DNA of 64,000 nt from Gammaproteobacteria bacterium (GTDB lineage Bacteria > Gemmatimonadota > Gemmatimonadetes > Longimicrobiales > Gaopeijiaceae), in the NCBI GenBank assembly GCA_028819075.1, contig JAPPMM010000043.1, positions 1 to 64,000 on the forward strand. The letters are read 5' to 3'. Below, piece after piece: positions 26,016 through 34,421 of this stretch. The first letter of the stretch is position 1, and the number at the start of each line of letters is the position of its first letter. A program made the translations under genes and the position numbers. The notes below the pieces were generated by a model. It was not told the origin of the DNA. It searched no databases and saw only the letters and a program-made list of their open reading frames with translations.

Positions 26016-26255
26016 ATGGGTGCCCGATCACACATCGCCAAGTGGGGGAGCAGCCTCGCCATCCGCATTCCCAAGCCCGTCGCGGAGCAATGGGGCGTCC
26101 GCGAGGGTTCGAGGATCGATATGGTGCCGCACGGCGACCAGCTCGTAATGAGCAAGAGAGCCTACGATCTGACCGAGCTGCTAGCCCGAATGTCGCCGGA
26201 GACGCTCCACGGGGAAATCGATACCGGACCTGCGCAGGGTAGAGAGGAGTGGTAG
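26016..26255 (+). CDS. mazE: MazE-family antitoxin (AbrB/SpoVT fold)
   Basis: The ATG at 26016 has AAGGAGA five bases upstream, so the upstream in-frame ATG at 25986 is unlikely. The 79-residue product begins with the swapped-hairpin DNA-binding motif IAKWGSSLAIRIPKPVAEQWG, as in MazE, and its acidic tail (LTELLARMSPETLHGE) would wrap around the toxin. It binds DNA at its own promoter and neutralises MazF. It overlaps mazF by seven bases. Confidence 0.92.
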   Translation: MGARSHIAKWGSSLAIRIPKPVAEQWGVREGSRIDMVPHGDQLVMSKRAYDLTELLARMSPETLHGEIDTGPAQGREEW

Positions 26256-26596
26256 ACGGTCCACACCCGCCGGACACCGGGGACATCGTCTGGCTCGCCT
26301 TCACCCCCCAGGTGGGTCACGAGCAGGCCGGGCGCCGTCCGGCGCTGGTGCTCAGCCCCAGGGACTACAACGGCAGGAGTGGTTTGGCGCTCTTCTGTCC
26401 GATCACATCCAGCCGGAAGGGTTATCCCTTCGAAGTCGTGCTGCCGGCGACGGGCAAGGTCACCGGTGTGGTCTTGGCGGACCAGATCAAGAGCCTGGAC
26501 TGGCGAGCCAGGCGAGCCCGATTCGCATGCAGAGCCTCATCCACGGCCCTGAGCGAGGTACTGGCCAAGCTCTCGGTTCTTCTGAGCCCGCCGTGA
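26249..26596 (+). CDS. mazF: MazF-family endoribonuclease toxin
   Basis: This 115-residue toxin starts at a GTG inside the last codons of mazE, directly after AGAGGA. It shows the PemK/MazF core: GDIVWLAFTPQVGHEQAGRR, PALVLSPRDYN, FCPITSSRKGYPFEV and VLADQIKSLDWRARRA. The Arg and Ser/Thr of the catalytic pocket are in place, so it should be an active mRNA interferase, with sequence specificity unknown. Its overlap with mazE enforces coupled synthesis. Confidence 0.93.
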   Translation: MVDGPHPPDTGDIVWLAFTPQVGHEQAGRRPALVLSPRDYNGRSGLALFCPITSSRKGYPFEVVLPATGKVTGVVLADQIKSLDWRARRARFACRASSTALSEVLAKLSVLLSPP

Positions 26597-26653
26597 GCAG
26601 TCGCCGGATTGCGTCCGACGCGTTGATGGTCTCCAAATGACCGTCGCCCCTCC

Positions 26654-28030
26654 TTACTGCAGCCCGATCCCCAGCGCGACCCAGATCGCCACCATGCCGA
26701 TGGCGACCAGCCCCAGGTAGAGGGGCCCCACGTAGCGGATCCAGTCCTCGTAGCGAATCTTCGCGGACGCCAGGATCGCCATCAGCGCCCCGTTGGTGGG
26801 GGTGAGCAGCTCGCACAGCCCGGCGCCGTACTGGTATGCGAGCACGGTCACCTGGCGCGACATGCCGAGCAGGTCGGAGAGGGGCACCAGCACCGGCATG
26901 GTCAGCACGGCCTGCCCGCTCACGCTGGGGACCGGCACATGGATCGCCGCCTGGGCCGCCACCATCCCGAAGGCGGACGCCAGTACCGGCAGCCCCTCCA
27001 GGGGCGTGAACAGCCCGTGCACGATGGTGTCCACGACACGGCCGTCCTGCAGCACCACGTAGATGGCGCGCGCGAAACCGATCAGCAGGGCGGCGAAGGT
27101 CATCTCGCGGAAGCCGCGCAGGTAGGCCTCGGTGGTACCGGCCACGCCGAGCCCCGCCAGAACGCCCACGATCACGCCCATGATGAAGAAGGCCGCCGAG
27201 AGCTCGTTGAACCCCCAGCCCCACAACAGCATGCCGATGACCGCCAGCCCGAAGGCAGATCCCACCAACGCGAAGATCCCCCAGTCCGAGGCGCGTACGC
27301 CTTCGCCTTCATCGCCGCCCTCCGCCGGCTCCTCCATCCCGGCCCCGGCCCCATCCCCGGCCTGACCTCGATCCCGCGTCCGGTGCGCATAGCGCATGGT
27401 CATCGCAATCCAGAACCCGAGCGCGATCAGCAGAAACACGATCCGGAACAGCGCGCCCGAGGCCAGCGGCAGCTCCGCAAGCTGTTGCGCGATCGCCACC
27501 TGGAAGGGGTTGATGGGGCTGAAAGCGGAACCCACGAACGCGGCCCCCGCGCTCATCGCCACCGCCACCATCGCGTTGAAGCCGAGCCGGCGCGTGAGGA
27601 TCAGCAGCACCGGAATCAGCGGAATGATCTCCTCCTGCAGGTTCTGGACGACGCCGCCTATGGCGAAGGGAACGGCCACCACCGGGATGATGAGCAGATC
27701 CCGTCCCTGCAGCGCCCGGGTCAGCGACGTCACGCCCCGCCGGAGCGCGCCGGTCGCGTCCACGACCGTGAAGGCGCCGCCGATCAGGAAAACGAGGAAG
27801 ATGATGTCGGCCGCGTCGATCATTCCGCGCGGCAGCGCGACCATGGCCTCGAAGAGGTTCACCGGATTGGGCTCGACCTCCTCGTATGTTCCCGCGACGA
27901 CCACGACGCGCCCGGTCGCCTCGTCGTCTCGGCGCTCGTACTCGCCGGCGGGCAGCAGATAGCTCGCGGCGGCGGCAAGAATCACGCCGGCCGTCAGCAG
28001 CACCAGGGGATGGGGGACGCGAAGCTTCAT
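26654..28030 (-). CDS. YfcC/DcuC-type permease
   Basis: This inner-membrane permease of 458 residues has about twelve hydrophobic segments and belongs to the C4-dicarboxylate anaerobic carrier-like family (YfcC). The start HPLVLLTAGVILAAAASYLLPAGEY is typical, as are VPFAIGGVVQNLQEEIIPLIPV, GSAFSPINPFQVAIAQ and GAGLCELLTPTNGALMAILA. A charged, glycine/glutamate-rich cytoplasmic loop lies near residues 225-245. It is the last gene of a three-gene run behind a secreted amidohydrolase and a lipoprotein hydrolase, three bases after the latter. That context suggests import of a peptide or acid released by those enzymes. Confidence 0.87.
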   Translation of the reverse strand: MKLRVPHPLVLLTAGVILAAAASYLLPAGEYERRDDEATGRVVVVAGTYEEVEPNPVNLFEAMVALPRGMIDAADIIFLVFLIGGAFTVVDATGALRRGVTSLTRALQGRDLLIIPVVAVPFAIGGVVQNLQEEIIPLIPVLLILTRRLGFNAMVAVAMSAGAAFVGSAFSPINPFQVAIAQQLAELPLASGALFRIVFLLIALGFWIAMTMRYAHRTRDRGQAGDGAGAGMEEPAEGGDEGEGVRASDWGIFALVGSAFGLAVIGMLLWGWGFNELSAAFFIMGVIVGVLAGLGVAGTTEAYLRGFREMTFAALLIGFARAIYVVLQDGRVVDTIVHGLFTPLEGLPVLASAFGMVAAQAAIHVPVPSVSGQAVLTMPVLVPLSDLLGMSRQVTVLAYQYGAGLCELLTPTNGALMAILASAKIRYEDWIRYVGPLYLGLVAIGMVAIWVALGIGLQ

Positions 28031-28033
28031 CGC

Positions 28034-28783
28034 CTATCTCCCTTCCATCCACTGCACCAGCGCATCCTGCGCGACGATCAGCACATGGCCCTGTCCCGGA
28101 AGGATGTCGAGCGTGACCTCCGCTCCCGCGTCCTGCAGGCGCTCCGCCGTGGTCTCCGATCCCTCGACCCAGCGGGCGTCGCCCTCGCCCACCATCATCC
28201 AGACGGGCACCCCGGCCAGCGATTCCAGCGATTCCTCGCCCGCGTAGCGCCCCGGCATCGCGATGATGCCTCCGACACGGTCCGGTACCGCAAGCGCCGC
28301 GTGGAAGACCCCGATCCCGCCCGCGGACGCGCCCGTCATGACGATGTCGGCGGACGCACCCGCGAAGTTCTCGTCGATCCAGCCCATCACGGCGGACATG
28401 ACGGCCGTTGCGTCCTCATCCAGATCCGGGCCGTAGGTCTCCACGCCGACGACCGCGTATCCCACCGCCGGCGCCGCCTGGTCCCAGTACGAATCGATCA
28501 GTCCCAGCAAGAGGCTCGCATCGCCCGCGCCCCACGGGAACGCCACCACGACGCCCATTGGAGCCACCTCCGGGCGCACGACGGCGATGCTCACGTCGGA
28601 CCCCGACTCCATCGGCAGCCGGATCCACTCCGGAAACTGCGGTAGCTCGGGCGCGATGCCGTTGTCGGCTCCGCAGGCGAGGGCAAGCGTGACGAGGGAC
28701 GCCGCGAGAGCCCCGGCACGCGGAACCGTGCGGGGCTGGACCGGCTGAAGCTGGCCCGTGCGGGCCCGGCCCGGCCCGGTCAT
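28034..28783 (-). CDS. Alpha/beta-hydrolase lipoprotein
   Basis: The ATG at 28783 overlaps the stop of the upstream amidohydrolase (ATGA) and gives 249 residues. GALAASLVTLALACGAD is a lipoprotein signal with the modified cysteine about residue 37. The hydrolase fold is shown by GVVVAFPWGAG, the nucleophile elbow MTGASAGGIG, MMVGEGDARWV with the acid, and GQGHVLI with the histidine, so a complete Ser-Asp-His triad is likely. It resembles small esterases and dienelactone-type hydrolases. It is probably anchored at the periplasmic face and acts beside the amidohydrolase. Confidence 0.82.
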   Translation of the reverse strand: MTGPGRARTGQLQPVQPRTVPRAGALAASLVTLALACGADNGIAPELPQFPEWIRLPMESGSDVSIAVVRPEVAPMGVVVAFPWGAGDASLLLGLIDSYWDQAAPAVGYAVVGVETYGPDLDEDATAVMSAVMGWIDENFAGASADIVMTGASAGGIGVFHAALAVPDRVGGIIAMPGRYAGEESLESLAGVPVWMMVGEGDARWVEGSETTAERLQDAGAEVTLDILPGQGHVLIVAQDALVQWMEGR

Positions 28784-31700
28784 CGGCTCCCCCGGTCCCA
28801 GTAGCCCACAGGCCGGTTGTCCATCCGCCAGGCGTCCGGGTCGACCCACCAGTGCTCCCCGTACGGCTCCCGGCCGGGCCACACTTCGTCGAGCGTGAGC
28901 GCGTCCCGCACGATGCCCCCCTGCACCACGTACATGATGTCGGTGGTGTTGCGGATGTCGTCCAGCGGGTTCGAGTTGAGCACCAGCAGATCCGCGAGCT
29001 TGCCTTCCTCGATCGAGCCGATGTCCGCCTCGGCGCCCAGGAACACCGCGCCGTGCAGGCTCGCGACCTCGAGCGCGGTCATCGGGTCCGTGGCCGACTC
29101 GACCATCCAGATCTCCCAGTGGGAACCGATGCCATGGGCCTGCCCGTGCGATCCGATCGCGCCCCAGCCGCCCGCCTCGATCACGTCCATCATCCCCAGG
29201 GCGATGAGCGGGAAGCTGTAGTCAGTGTCGGGACGCTCCCAGCGCCGGCGCATGTGGGGGATGACCTGGCGCCAGGGCAGCCATTCGCGCTGCTTCGGGT
29301 CAAGCCAGACCTCGCTCTCCGCGAAGAAGAACTCCTCGTTCCAGGGCCCGATCCCGCCCACGATGAAGGTGGGCGAGTAGATGGCGCCCGTCTCGCCCAG
29401 GAAACGGCTGAGATCGCGGTACATGGGCAGGTAGGTCATGGGATGCTCGAACGCCGTCTGGCCATCCATGATCATGCCGATGGTGTACGGGGTGTCGTTG
29501 TTCTCGGAGGTGACCATCAGCCCCTTCCGGCGGGCGATGTCCGACACCCACTGGCGCTGGTCGCGGCGGGGCTGCAGGTACTGCTTGAGTGCGGTGGCGC
29601 CCCACGATGCCAGGCGGTTGATGTTCTGCTCGGCGACCTCGTAGCTGGTCAGGTCGTTCTGGCGGGCGGCGTCGCCGCGGTAGAGGGGATCGCCGGTGGA
29701 GTAGGTCCGCGGTCCCACCACTTCGCCAGCCCGGATCAGCTCCGCGCTGGCGAAGACGTTCTGCGACCACATCGAGTTGTCGAGGTTGGTCGTGACCCCG
29801 TAGGCGAGATAGATGGCCGACTCGAAGTCGCGCCTGGGGATGAGCCCCTTGTGCTCGCGGTAGTGGTGTGCGTGCATGTCGATGAAGCCGGGGACGATGG
29901 TCTTCCCGGTCATGTCCATGGTCCGGTCGGCCCCGGAGACGTCGCAATCGCCGACGCAGGCGATGCGGCTGCCCTCGATGAGCACCGTGCCGCTCTCGTG
30001 CACGGCGCGCTCGTCGAGGGTGACGACGCGCGCGTTCGTCAGGGCGAGGGTGCCGGAGGGGATGCGCCGATCGACGCTGAGGCGGATGGCCATGGTGTCG
30101 GTGGCCGCTGTCGCTACGTCGTGCACGAAGAAGGACTGGCCGCTCCCGAATTCCAGCCGGTCGTTGTCGAGCCAACGCGGAAAGAGGCCTCCTTCGGTGG
30201 TCAGCCGCGTGACCGGGACGGGGGCGCCGGTCTTTTCGAGCGCCACCGGCCCTCCTCCCGCGCCACCCGGTGGCAGCGGGGCCCAGAAGACGTTGTCGCC
30301 CTCCTGAAAGGCCACCCGGTCGCCGCCGGGCGACACGACGAACTCGTCGCCGTAGGGGATGGTGGCGTGCACGCGCGGGCCGGAGCCGTCCGGCGCGATC
30401 GACATTAGGGCGGTGACGTTGTCGCCGTCTTCCGCCTCGTGTCCCGCGGGGAAATGGATGCGCCCCTCGGGCCCGAAGGAAGCGCGCGTGATCTGGCGCC
30501 TGTTGCCGAGCAGCCCGCCGGCGCCGCTGGGGATGGTGGTGATGCGCTCCTGCGCACCTCCCGCCGTGGCGACGCGCCAGAGCTCCCAATACGGGTTCTG
30601 GGTCGCGGACCGGGCCCGGGAGGCCGCACCGCTCCCCCGGGTCACCACGATCTCGGAGCCGTCGGGCGCCCACACCGGATGCACGTACTCCGAGGGTGAG
30701 GTGGTCAGCTGCTCGGGGGCGCCGCCGCCGGACGGTATCTTCCAGACATGGCCGCCCTCTCCCCCCTCCCAGGTGGTGTAGGCCACCCACCGGCCATCCG
30801 GCGACCAGGCTGGCGAGTACTCGAAGGGGCCGTCCCCGGACGTGAGCCGGGTGGGGGCGCCCCCTCCGGCCGGCGCGAGCCAGATCCTCCCCACGGCTTG
30901 GAAGGCGACGCGCGAGCCATCCGGCGAGAGGGCGTACCAGCGGAGCATCTTCGCATCGAAGGGCCCGTCGTCGATGCGGAAGTTCGCGCGCGTCATCTCC
31001 GAGACGGTGCGTTGTACGCGGGCCGAGAAGGGCACGGTGGTCACGTCCCCGCTGGCCACCTCCAGCCTGTGGATCTTCCCTCCCTGGGTGATGACGATGC
31101 CGGAGCCGTCCGCCGTCCAGCCGTAGCCGGGCAGGATGCGGAGCGTCTTGATGCCCTCCGCGTTGTCGACCGTGATCGGGTCCATCGCCACGTGCTCGCG
31201 TCCCGTGTCCAGATCCCGGATCCAGAGCGCGGTGCGCGGCCCGAAGGTGTGGCCCCGGTAGGAGATGGTGCCCCCCGCGATACGCCGCGCGAAGGCCAGG
31301 TGGCGGCCGTCGGGGGAGATCTCGGCGGCGTACGCGCTCCCGCTCGAGGCGCGCACCTGCTGGGCCGCAGTGCCGCTGGTGATGTTGACGATCTCGCCGC
31401 TCGCCAGATCCTTGCGCCGCACCTGCCAGTGGCCCGCGAGGGCGTCGCGGCCCTGGAGCCCGGACGGCCCGGTGTAGACATGGAAGTAGAGGTAGCGGCC
31501 GTCGCTCGAGGGCGAGGGCCAGGCGGCCTGGGGCTGGTCGCCCACGACCTCAAGCCCGCCGCCGCCGTCCCGGTGGTACATCCAGATGCCCCCGCCGCCG
31601 CCGCCCGGCGTGGTGTTCTGGCGGCGCACGAAAATGTAGTTGCCGTCCGCCGACCACGCCGGCTCCACCGCCCGTATGGCGCCATCGACGAATACCGGGC

Positions 31701-32166
31701 GCGGGTTCGACCCGTCCGCGTCCATGACCCACAGGTTGTTCTGCCCCTCCCGGTCGCTTATGAAGGCGATCGTCGACCCGTCGGGCGAATACCGGGGGTG
31801 GTAGTGGGTGGCCACCCCCGTGCCCCCGGTGAGCAGCTCGGCCTCGCCCCCGCCATCCGCCGGAACGCGGTAGACATGGCCCAGCAGATCGAAGGCGATC
31901 CAGCGGCCATCGGGCGAGATGTCCATCGACATCCACGTCCCTTCTTCCGTGGTGAAGTCGATGTCGCGGGTCTCGCCCCGGGCCAGGGTCACGTCCCATT
32001 CATCGTCATCCCCGCCCCCGGCTTCCTGGGCAGCGAGAGAAACGCCGGGCACCAGGACCGCGACGAGGATGACCGCGAGCCCGGCAGGACCACGCCGGGC
32101 TGCCCGCGAAGCGGCCACGCCGGTGAACGACGATCGGATCGTGGGAAAAGGACGGATGGGGCGCAT
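28780..32166 (-). CDS. Secreted TolB-like propeller / amidohydrolase fusion
   Basis: This 1128-residue protein has GGGAG seven bases before its ATG and an N-terminal signal (GLAVILVAVLVPGVSLAAQ). Residues of about 60-680 hold repeated WD40-like/TolB blades such as MDISPDGRWIAFD, HPRYSPDGSTIAFISD and SPAWSPDGRWVAYTTW. Residues of about 710-1128 form a metal-dependent amidohydrolase: LTNARVVTLDE, IVPGFIDMHAHHYREHKG with the HxH pair, SENNDTPY, HPMTY and IGSHGQAHGIGSH. This architecture is known among secreted peptidase/amidase-like enzymes. It is first in a coupled operon with a lipoprotein hydrolase and a permease. Confidence 0.9.
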   Translation of the reverse strand: MRPIRPFPTIRSSFTGVAASRAARRGPAGLAVILVAVLVPGVSLAAQEAGGGDDDEWDVTLARGETRDIDFTTEEGTWMSMDISPDGRWIAFDLLGHVYRVPADGGGEAELLTGGTGVATHYHPRYSPDGSTIAFISDREGQNNLWVMDADGSNPRPVFVDGAIRAVEPAWSADGNYIFVRRQNTTPGGGGGGIWMYHRDGGGGLEVVGDQPQAAWPSPSSDGRYLYFHVYTGPSGLQGRDALAGHWQVRRKDLASGEIVNITSGTAAQQVRASSGSAYAAEISPDGRHLAFARRIAGGTISYRGHTFGPRTALWIRDLDTGREHVAMDPITVDNAEGIKTLRILPGYGWTADGSGIVITQGGKIHRLEVASGDVTTVPFSARVQRTVSEMTRANFRIDDGPFDAKMLRWYALSPDGSRVAFQAVGRIWLAPAGGGAPTRLTSGDGPFEYSPAWSPDGRWVAYTTWEGGEGGHVWKIPSGGGAPEQLTTSPSEYVHPVWAPDGSEIVVTRGSGAASRARSATQNPYWELWRVATAGGAQERITTIPSGAGGLLGNRRQITRASFGPEGRIHFPAGHEAEDGDNVTALMSIAPDGSGPRVHATIPYGDEFVVSPGGDRVAFQEGDNVFWAPLPPGGAGGGPVALEKTGAPVPVTRLTTEGGLFPRWLDNDRLEFGSGQSFFVHDVATAATDTMAIRLSVDRRIPSGTLALTNARVVTLDERAVHESGTVLIEGSRIACVGDCDVSGADRTMDMTGKTIVPGFIDMHAHHYREHKGLIPRRDFESAIYLAYGVTTNLDNSMWSQNVFASAELIRAGEVVGPRTYSTGDPLYRGDAARQNDLTSYEVAEQNINRLASWGATALKQYLQPRRDQRQWVSDIARRKGLMVTSENNDTPYTIGMIMDGQTAFEHPMTYLPMYRDLSRFLGETGAIYSPTFIVGGIGPWNEEFFFAESEVWLDPKQREWLPWRQVIPHMRRRWERPDTDYSFPLIALGMMDVIEAGGWGAIGSHGQAHGIGSHWEIWMVESATDPMTALEVASLHGAVFLGAEADIGSIEEGKLADLLVLNSNPLDDIRNTTDIMYVVQGGIVRDALTLDEVWPGREPYGEHWWVDPDAWRMDNRPVGYWDRGSR

Positions 32167-32297
32167 GGATGTTCTCCCGGGGTCGAGGAGTCGCGTTCTT
32201 CACCAGCGGCGAGCCTGAGGCTCTCCACCCCGCGTGGGGGGTGGCACCTCTGGAGATAGAGCGCGGGCAGCTTCCCGAGCAAGGTGGATCCGTGTGC

Positions 32298-33374
32298 CTA
32301 CTCCCTCCCGCGCCGGCGCCGAAGCGACGCCCGCCGCTGCCGGTAGCTCGCGTACGCCCCGGGATGGTCCTCGGTGGCGCGCGCGGGCTCGGAGAAGGCG
32401 GTCAGGTGCAGTGCCGTCTCCTGATGGACCAGCGCCCCCGCGATCGCGCCCCTCGCCACGATCCCGACGTCATGCCCCAGCGCGACGGCCGGGTGAATGT
32501 CGAACGCCCCTTCCCGCAGACGGTCCACGAAGGCGCGCGCGTCCTCCGGCTTTGCAGCCCCGTCTCGAGCCGGCGGCCGCTCCATCGCGTCGATGGCGTA
32601 GCTGCGCACCAGCTTGGGGAAGAAGGCCGCGAATGTCTCGTGCCTGTCGAAGAGATCCATGCCGAACTGGCGCGGACCGGTGACGAAGATGGCCCCGACC
32701 TGACCGGACTCCAGGGACAGCTTCTCGACGTATTCGTCCAGCGTGCCCTCATGGCGCTCGTAGATCGCGCTCATCGCCTCGGTGGGCGAGTGCGCCTCCA
32801 TGCGGGCGGCCTTCTCGCTGAGGTCGTCCCACACCGCGCCCTGGTCGGAGCGCCGCGTCCCGCTGGTGCGCATCGATTCCTGCACGCCGCGGAGTCTCGC
32901 CGCGCGCCCGCGGCTGTACTGCACCCGCTCGGTCACCGCGAAGTCGGGCCGGCTGTAGCTCCAGCGCCCGGCCTCCACGCACGACACCGGAATGGTTGTG
33001 GTGCGCTTGGCCGGCACCAGCAGCGTGAGGTTCGCGATGCGGTTCTGCTTGGCGCCCACCAGCTCCTCGCCGTCGACGATGAGCACGTCGGAGTCGGACC
33101 GGTTCTCGACCGCGAGATTGGGGACGCTGCCCTCGTTCTGCACTTCGCGCACGGAAACCAGCCCGGAGCTAAGTCCCTCCTCTAAAAGCACATAGCGGAC
33201 GGTGCTCCGGAGATCCGAGGACAACGGGAAAACGGTCAACCCCGCGAAATGCGTGGGCTTTCCGATCGAGAGGCTGGACAGCGCGGTCCTGGCGCTGGAG
33301 ATGGGGGTTTCGCTGGTGCGGGCGGTGGGTTCAGTGGTGCGGGCGGTGGGTTCGGCGGGGGATCGATGGCGCAT
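32298..33374 (-). CDS. ARPP-1 domain protein
   Basis: The ATG at 33374 has AAGGAGA eight bases upstream and gives 358 residues. An upstream in-frame ATG at 33407 lies within the control repeats and is rejected. After a short Thr/Pro/Glu-rich leader encoded by a 21-base tandem repeat, the protein shows the ARPP-1 family core: HFAGLTVFPL, VLIVDGEELVGAKQNRIAN, VSCVEAGRWSY and AIYERHEGTLDEYV. A biochemical function for this family is not established to my knowledge. No signal peptide is visible, so it is probably cytoplasmic. It is divergent from a MerR regulator and has a near-consensus promoter, implying strong but controlled expression. Confidence 0.85.
   Translation of the reverse strand: MRHRSPAEPTARTTEPTARTSETPISSARTALSSLSIGKPTHFAGLTVFPLSSDLRSTVRYVLLEEGLSSGLVSVREVQNEGSVPNLAVENRSDSDVLIVDGEELVGAKQNRIANLTLLVPAKRTTTIPVSCVEAGRWSYSRPDFAVTERVQYSRGRAARLRGVQESMRTSGTRRSDQGAVWDDLSEKAARMEAHSPTEAMSAIYERHEGTLDEYVEKLSLESGQVGAIFVTGPRQFGMDLFDRHETFAAFFPKLVRSYAIDAMERPPARDGAAKPEDARAFVDRLREGAFDIHPAVALGHDVGIVARGAIAGALVHQETALHLTAFSEPARATEDHPGAYASYRQRRASLRRRRGRE
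33315..33353. repeat. 21-base tandem repeat in ARPP-1 leader
   Basis: GGTGCGGGCGGTGGGTTC occurs at 33315-33332 and again at 33336-33353, a 21-base period. On the minus strand it encodes two copies of a 'EPTART(T/S)' unit. The period is a multiple of three, so copy-number change would keep the frame. Confidence 0.8.
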
Positions 33375-33393
33375 GATCGTGTCTCCTTGTATA

Positions 33394-33411
33394 TTGTCAG
33401 TAATCACCAGT
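33394..33411 (+). promoter_or_regulatory. Operator-like repeat 1, TTGTCAG-N4-CACCAGT
   Basis: The 18 bases TTGTCAGTAATCACCAGT match the copy at 33454-33471 in 14 invariant positions, with only the four central bases differing in order. This copy lies between the predicted ARPP-1 transcription start and its ribosome site, a position suited to repression. A third TTGTCA begins at its last base (33411). Confidence 0.7.
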
Positions 33412-33418
33412 TGTCATC

Positions 33419-33447
33419 AGTATACAGACTCGGTTGGCCCATGTCAA
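33419..33447 (-). promoter_or_regulatory. Near-consensus sigma70 promoter for the ARPP-1 gene
   Basis: On the minus strand TTGACA (33447-33442) is followed after exactly 17 bases by TATACT (33424-33419). The predicted start of transcription is near 33412, about 38 bases before the ATG and just ahead of AAGGAGA. This is the strongest promoter I could read in the window, in an A/T-rich gap. Confidence 0.75.
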
Positions 33448-33453
33448 CAGTAG

Positions 33454-33471
33454 TTGTCAGATTACACCAGT
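33454..33471 (+). promoter_or_regulatory. Operator-like repeat 2, TTGTCAG-N4-CACCAGT
   Basis: TTGTCAGATTACACCAGT lies just upstream of the ARPP-1 -35 box and 53 bases before the MerR ATG. It starts exactly 60 bases after repeat 1. Its TTGTCA could also serve as a -35 for the MerR gene. The adjoining CATGTCAACAG/TAGTTGTCAG is an imperfect inverted repeat. Confidence 0.7.
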
Positions 33472-33523
33472 AAACGACACTTGAAGCGGGCGAGCAGACG
33501 CCGGCGGTCCTGAGAGGCAGAGA

Positions 33524-34387
33524 ATGGGCAGCTACACCACGAGCGAGCTGGAGCGCGACACCGGGTTCGGCCGGAGGACGATCGCGTACTACGTGCAGGA
33601 GGGCCTGCTTCCGCGGGTGGGCCGGCGAGGGCCGCGCACCCGCTATCCCGAGCTGGTGCGGGATCGGCTCCTCTTCATTCGCCGCGTGCGCGAGGCCGAG
33701 GCGGAGAGCGAGATCCGGCCGGTGCCCCTCCGCGAGCTGCGCGAGCTGTTCGAGGCCCTGCCCCCCGGGCTGGTCGCGAGCGTCGCCGCCGGCGATACCC
33801 CGATGACCTCCGACATCGTCTCGCTCGCGTCCCTCGAGCAACGCTCCATGGTCGACCGGGTGGCCGCGCTCAGGAAGCGGCTCCTGGCCCAGGGGCCCGC
33901 GCCAATGCCCGCGCCCCCGTTCACCGAGGACCGGACGCCCGACCTGCGGACCATGGAAGAGCTCGAACCCCAGGGAGACATAGACGACCTCGCGGTGGCT
34001 ACGCCGCGGGACATCGAGGAGCCCGGCGCGATGTACCTGGCCGCCCCTCGGCCTCCGGCATCCCTGTTCGAGGACGACGTGGCGGCCGACGCCGCTGACC
34101 GGCATCCGAGCACGGGCGATCCGGACGAGGAAGCCGATACCCTCGCGAATCAGCTGTCCTGGGTGCTGAATGAGCTGCGGTCCCAGGCCCGGCGGCGCCG
34201 CGAACTCGCTCCGGACTCCATCGACACCTGGTCGCAGGTCGAAGTCAGTTCCGACATCCGGCTCTCGATCCGGGGGATGGCGGATGAGGACGCGTTCCTC
34301 CTGCGCGTCGCCGGCCGCCTGCTGCGGCAGGTGCTGGAGAGCCGCAGTTCGCTTGTGGAGCGAACCCCGGGCGAACCCGGCGAGTAG
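33524..34387 (+). CDS. MerR-family transcriptional regulator
   Basis: This 287-residue regulator begins with the MerR winged helix-turn-helix: SYTTSELERDTGFGRRTIAYY followed by VQEGLLPRVGRRGPRTRYP. A helical segment follows (about 50-85), then a long acidic and proline-rich region and a C-terminal domain (LSIRGMADEDAFLLRVAGRL) that I do not recognise and that may sense the effector. There is no cysteine cluster of the metal-sensing MerR kind. It is divergent from the ARPP-1 gene and the shared 149-base gap holds two repeated operator-like sites, so it probably controls that gene and itself. Confidence 0.85.
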   Translation: MGSYTTSELERDTGFGRRTIAYYVQEGLLPRVGRRGPRTRYPELVRDRLLFIRRVREAEAESEIRPVPLRELRELFEALPPGLVASVAAGDTPMTSDIVSLASLEQRSMVDRVAALRKRLLAQGPAPMPAPPFTEDRTPDLRTMEELEPQGDIDDLAVATPRDIEEPGAMYLAAPRPPASLFEDDVAADAADRHPSTGDPDEEADTLANQLSWVLNELRSQARRRRELAPDSIDTWSQVEVSSDIRLSIRGMADEDAFLLRVAGRLLRQVLESRSSLVERTPGEPGE

Positions 34388-34421
34388 CCGCCGGACCGGC
34401 GGGGAGCGGGGCCTCAAGGCC

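Noticed and set aside
32140-32300. Possible extra small gene between the propeller-amidohydrolase and the ARPP-1 gene
   Set aside because: Short frames exist there, but none has a ribosome site or recognisable content.
33375-33407. Upstream ATG at 33407 as the ARPP-1 start
   Set aside because: It lies inside the operator-like repeat and upstream of AAGGAGA, which is correctly spaced for the ATG at 33374.
34170-34421. An upstream extension of the fructosamine-kinase-like frame
   Set aside because: This part overlaps the MerR coding region in another frame and carries no family similarity; homology starts after 34422.
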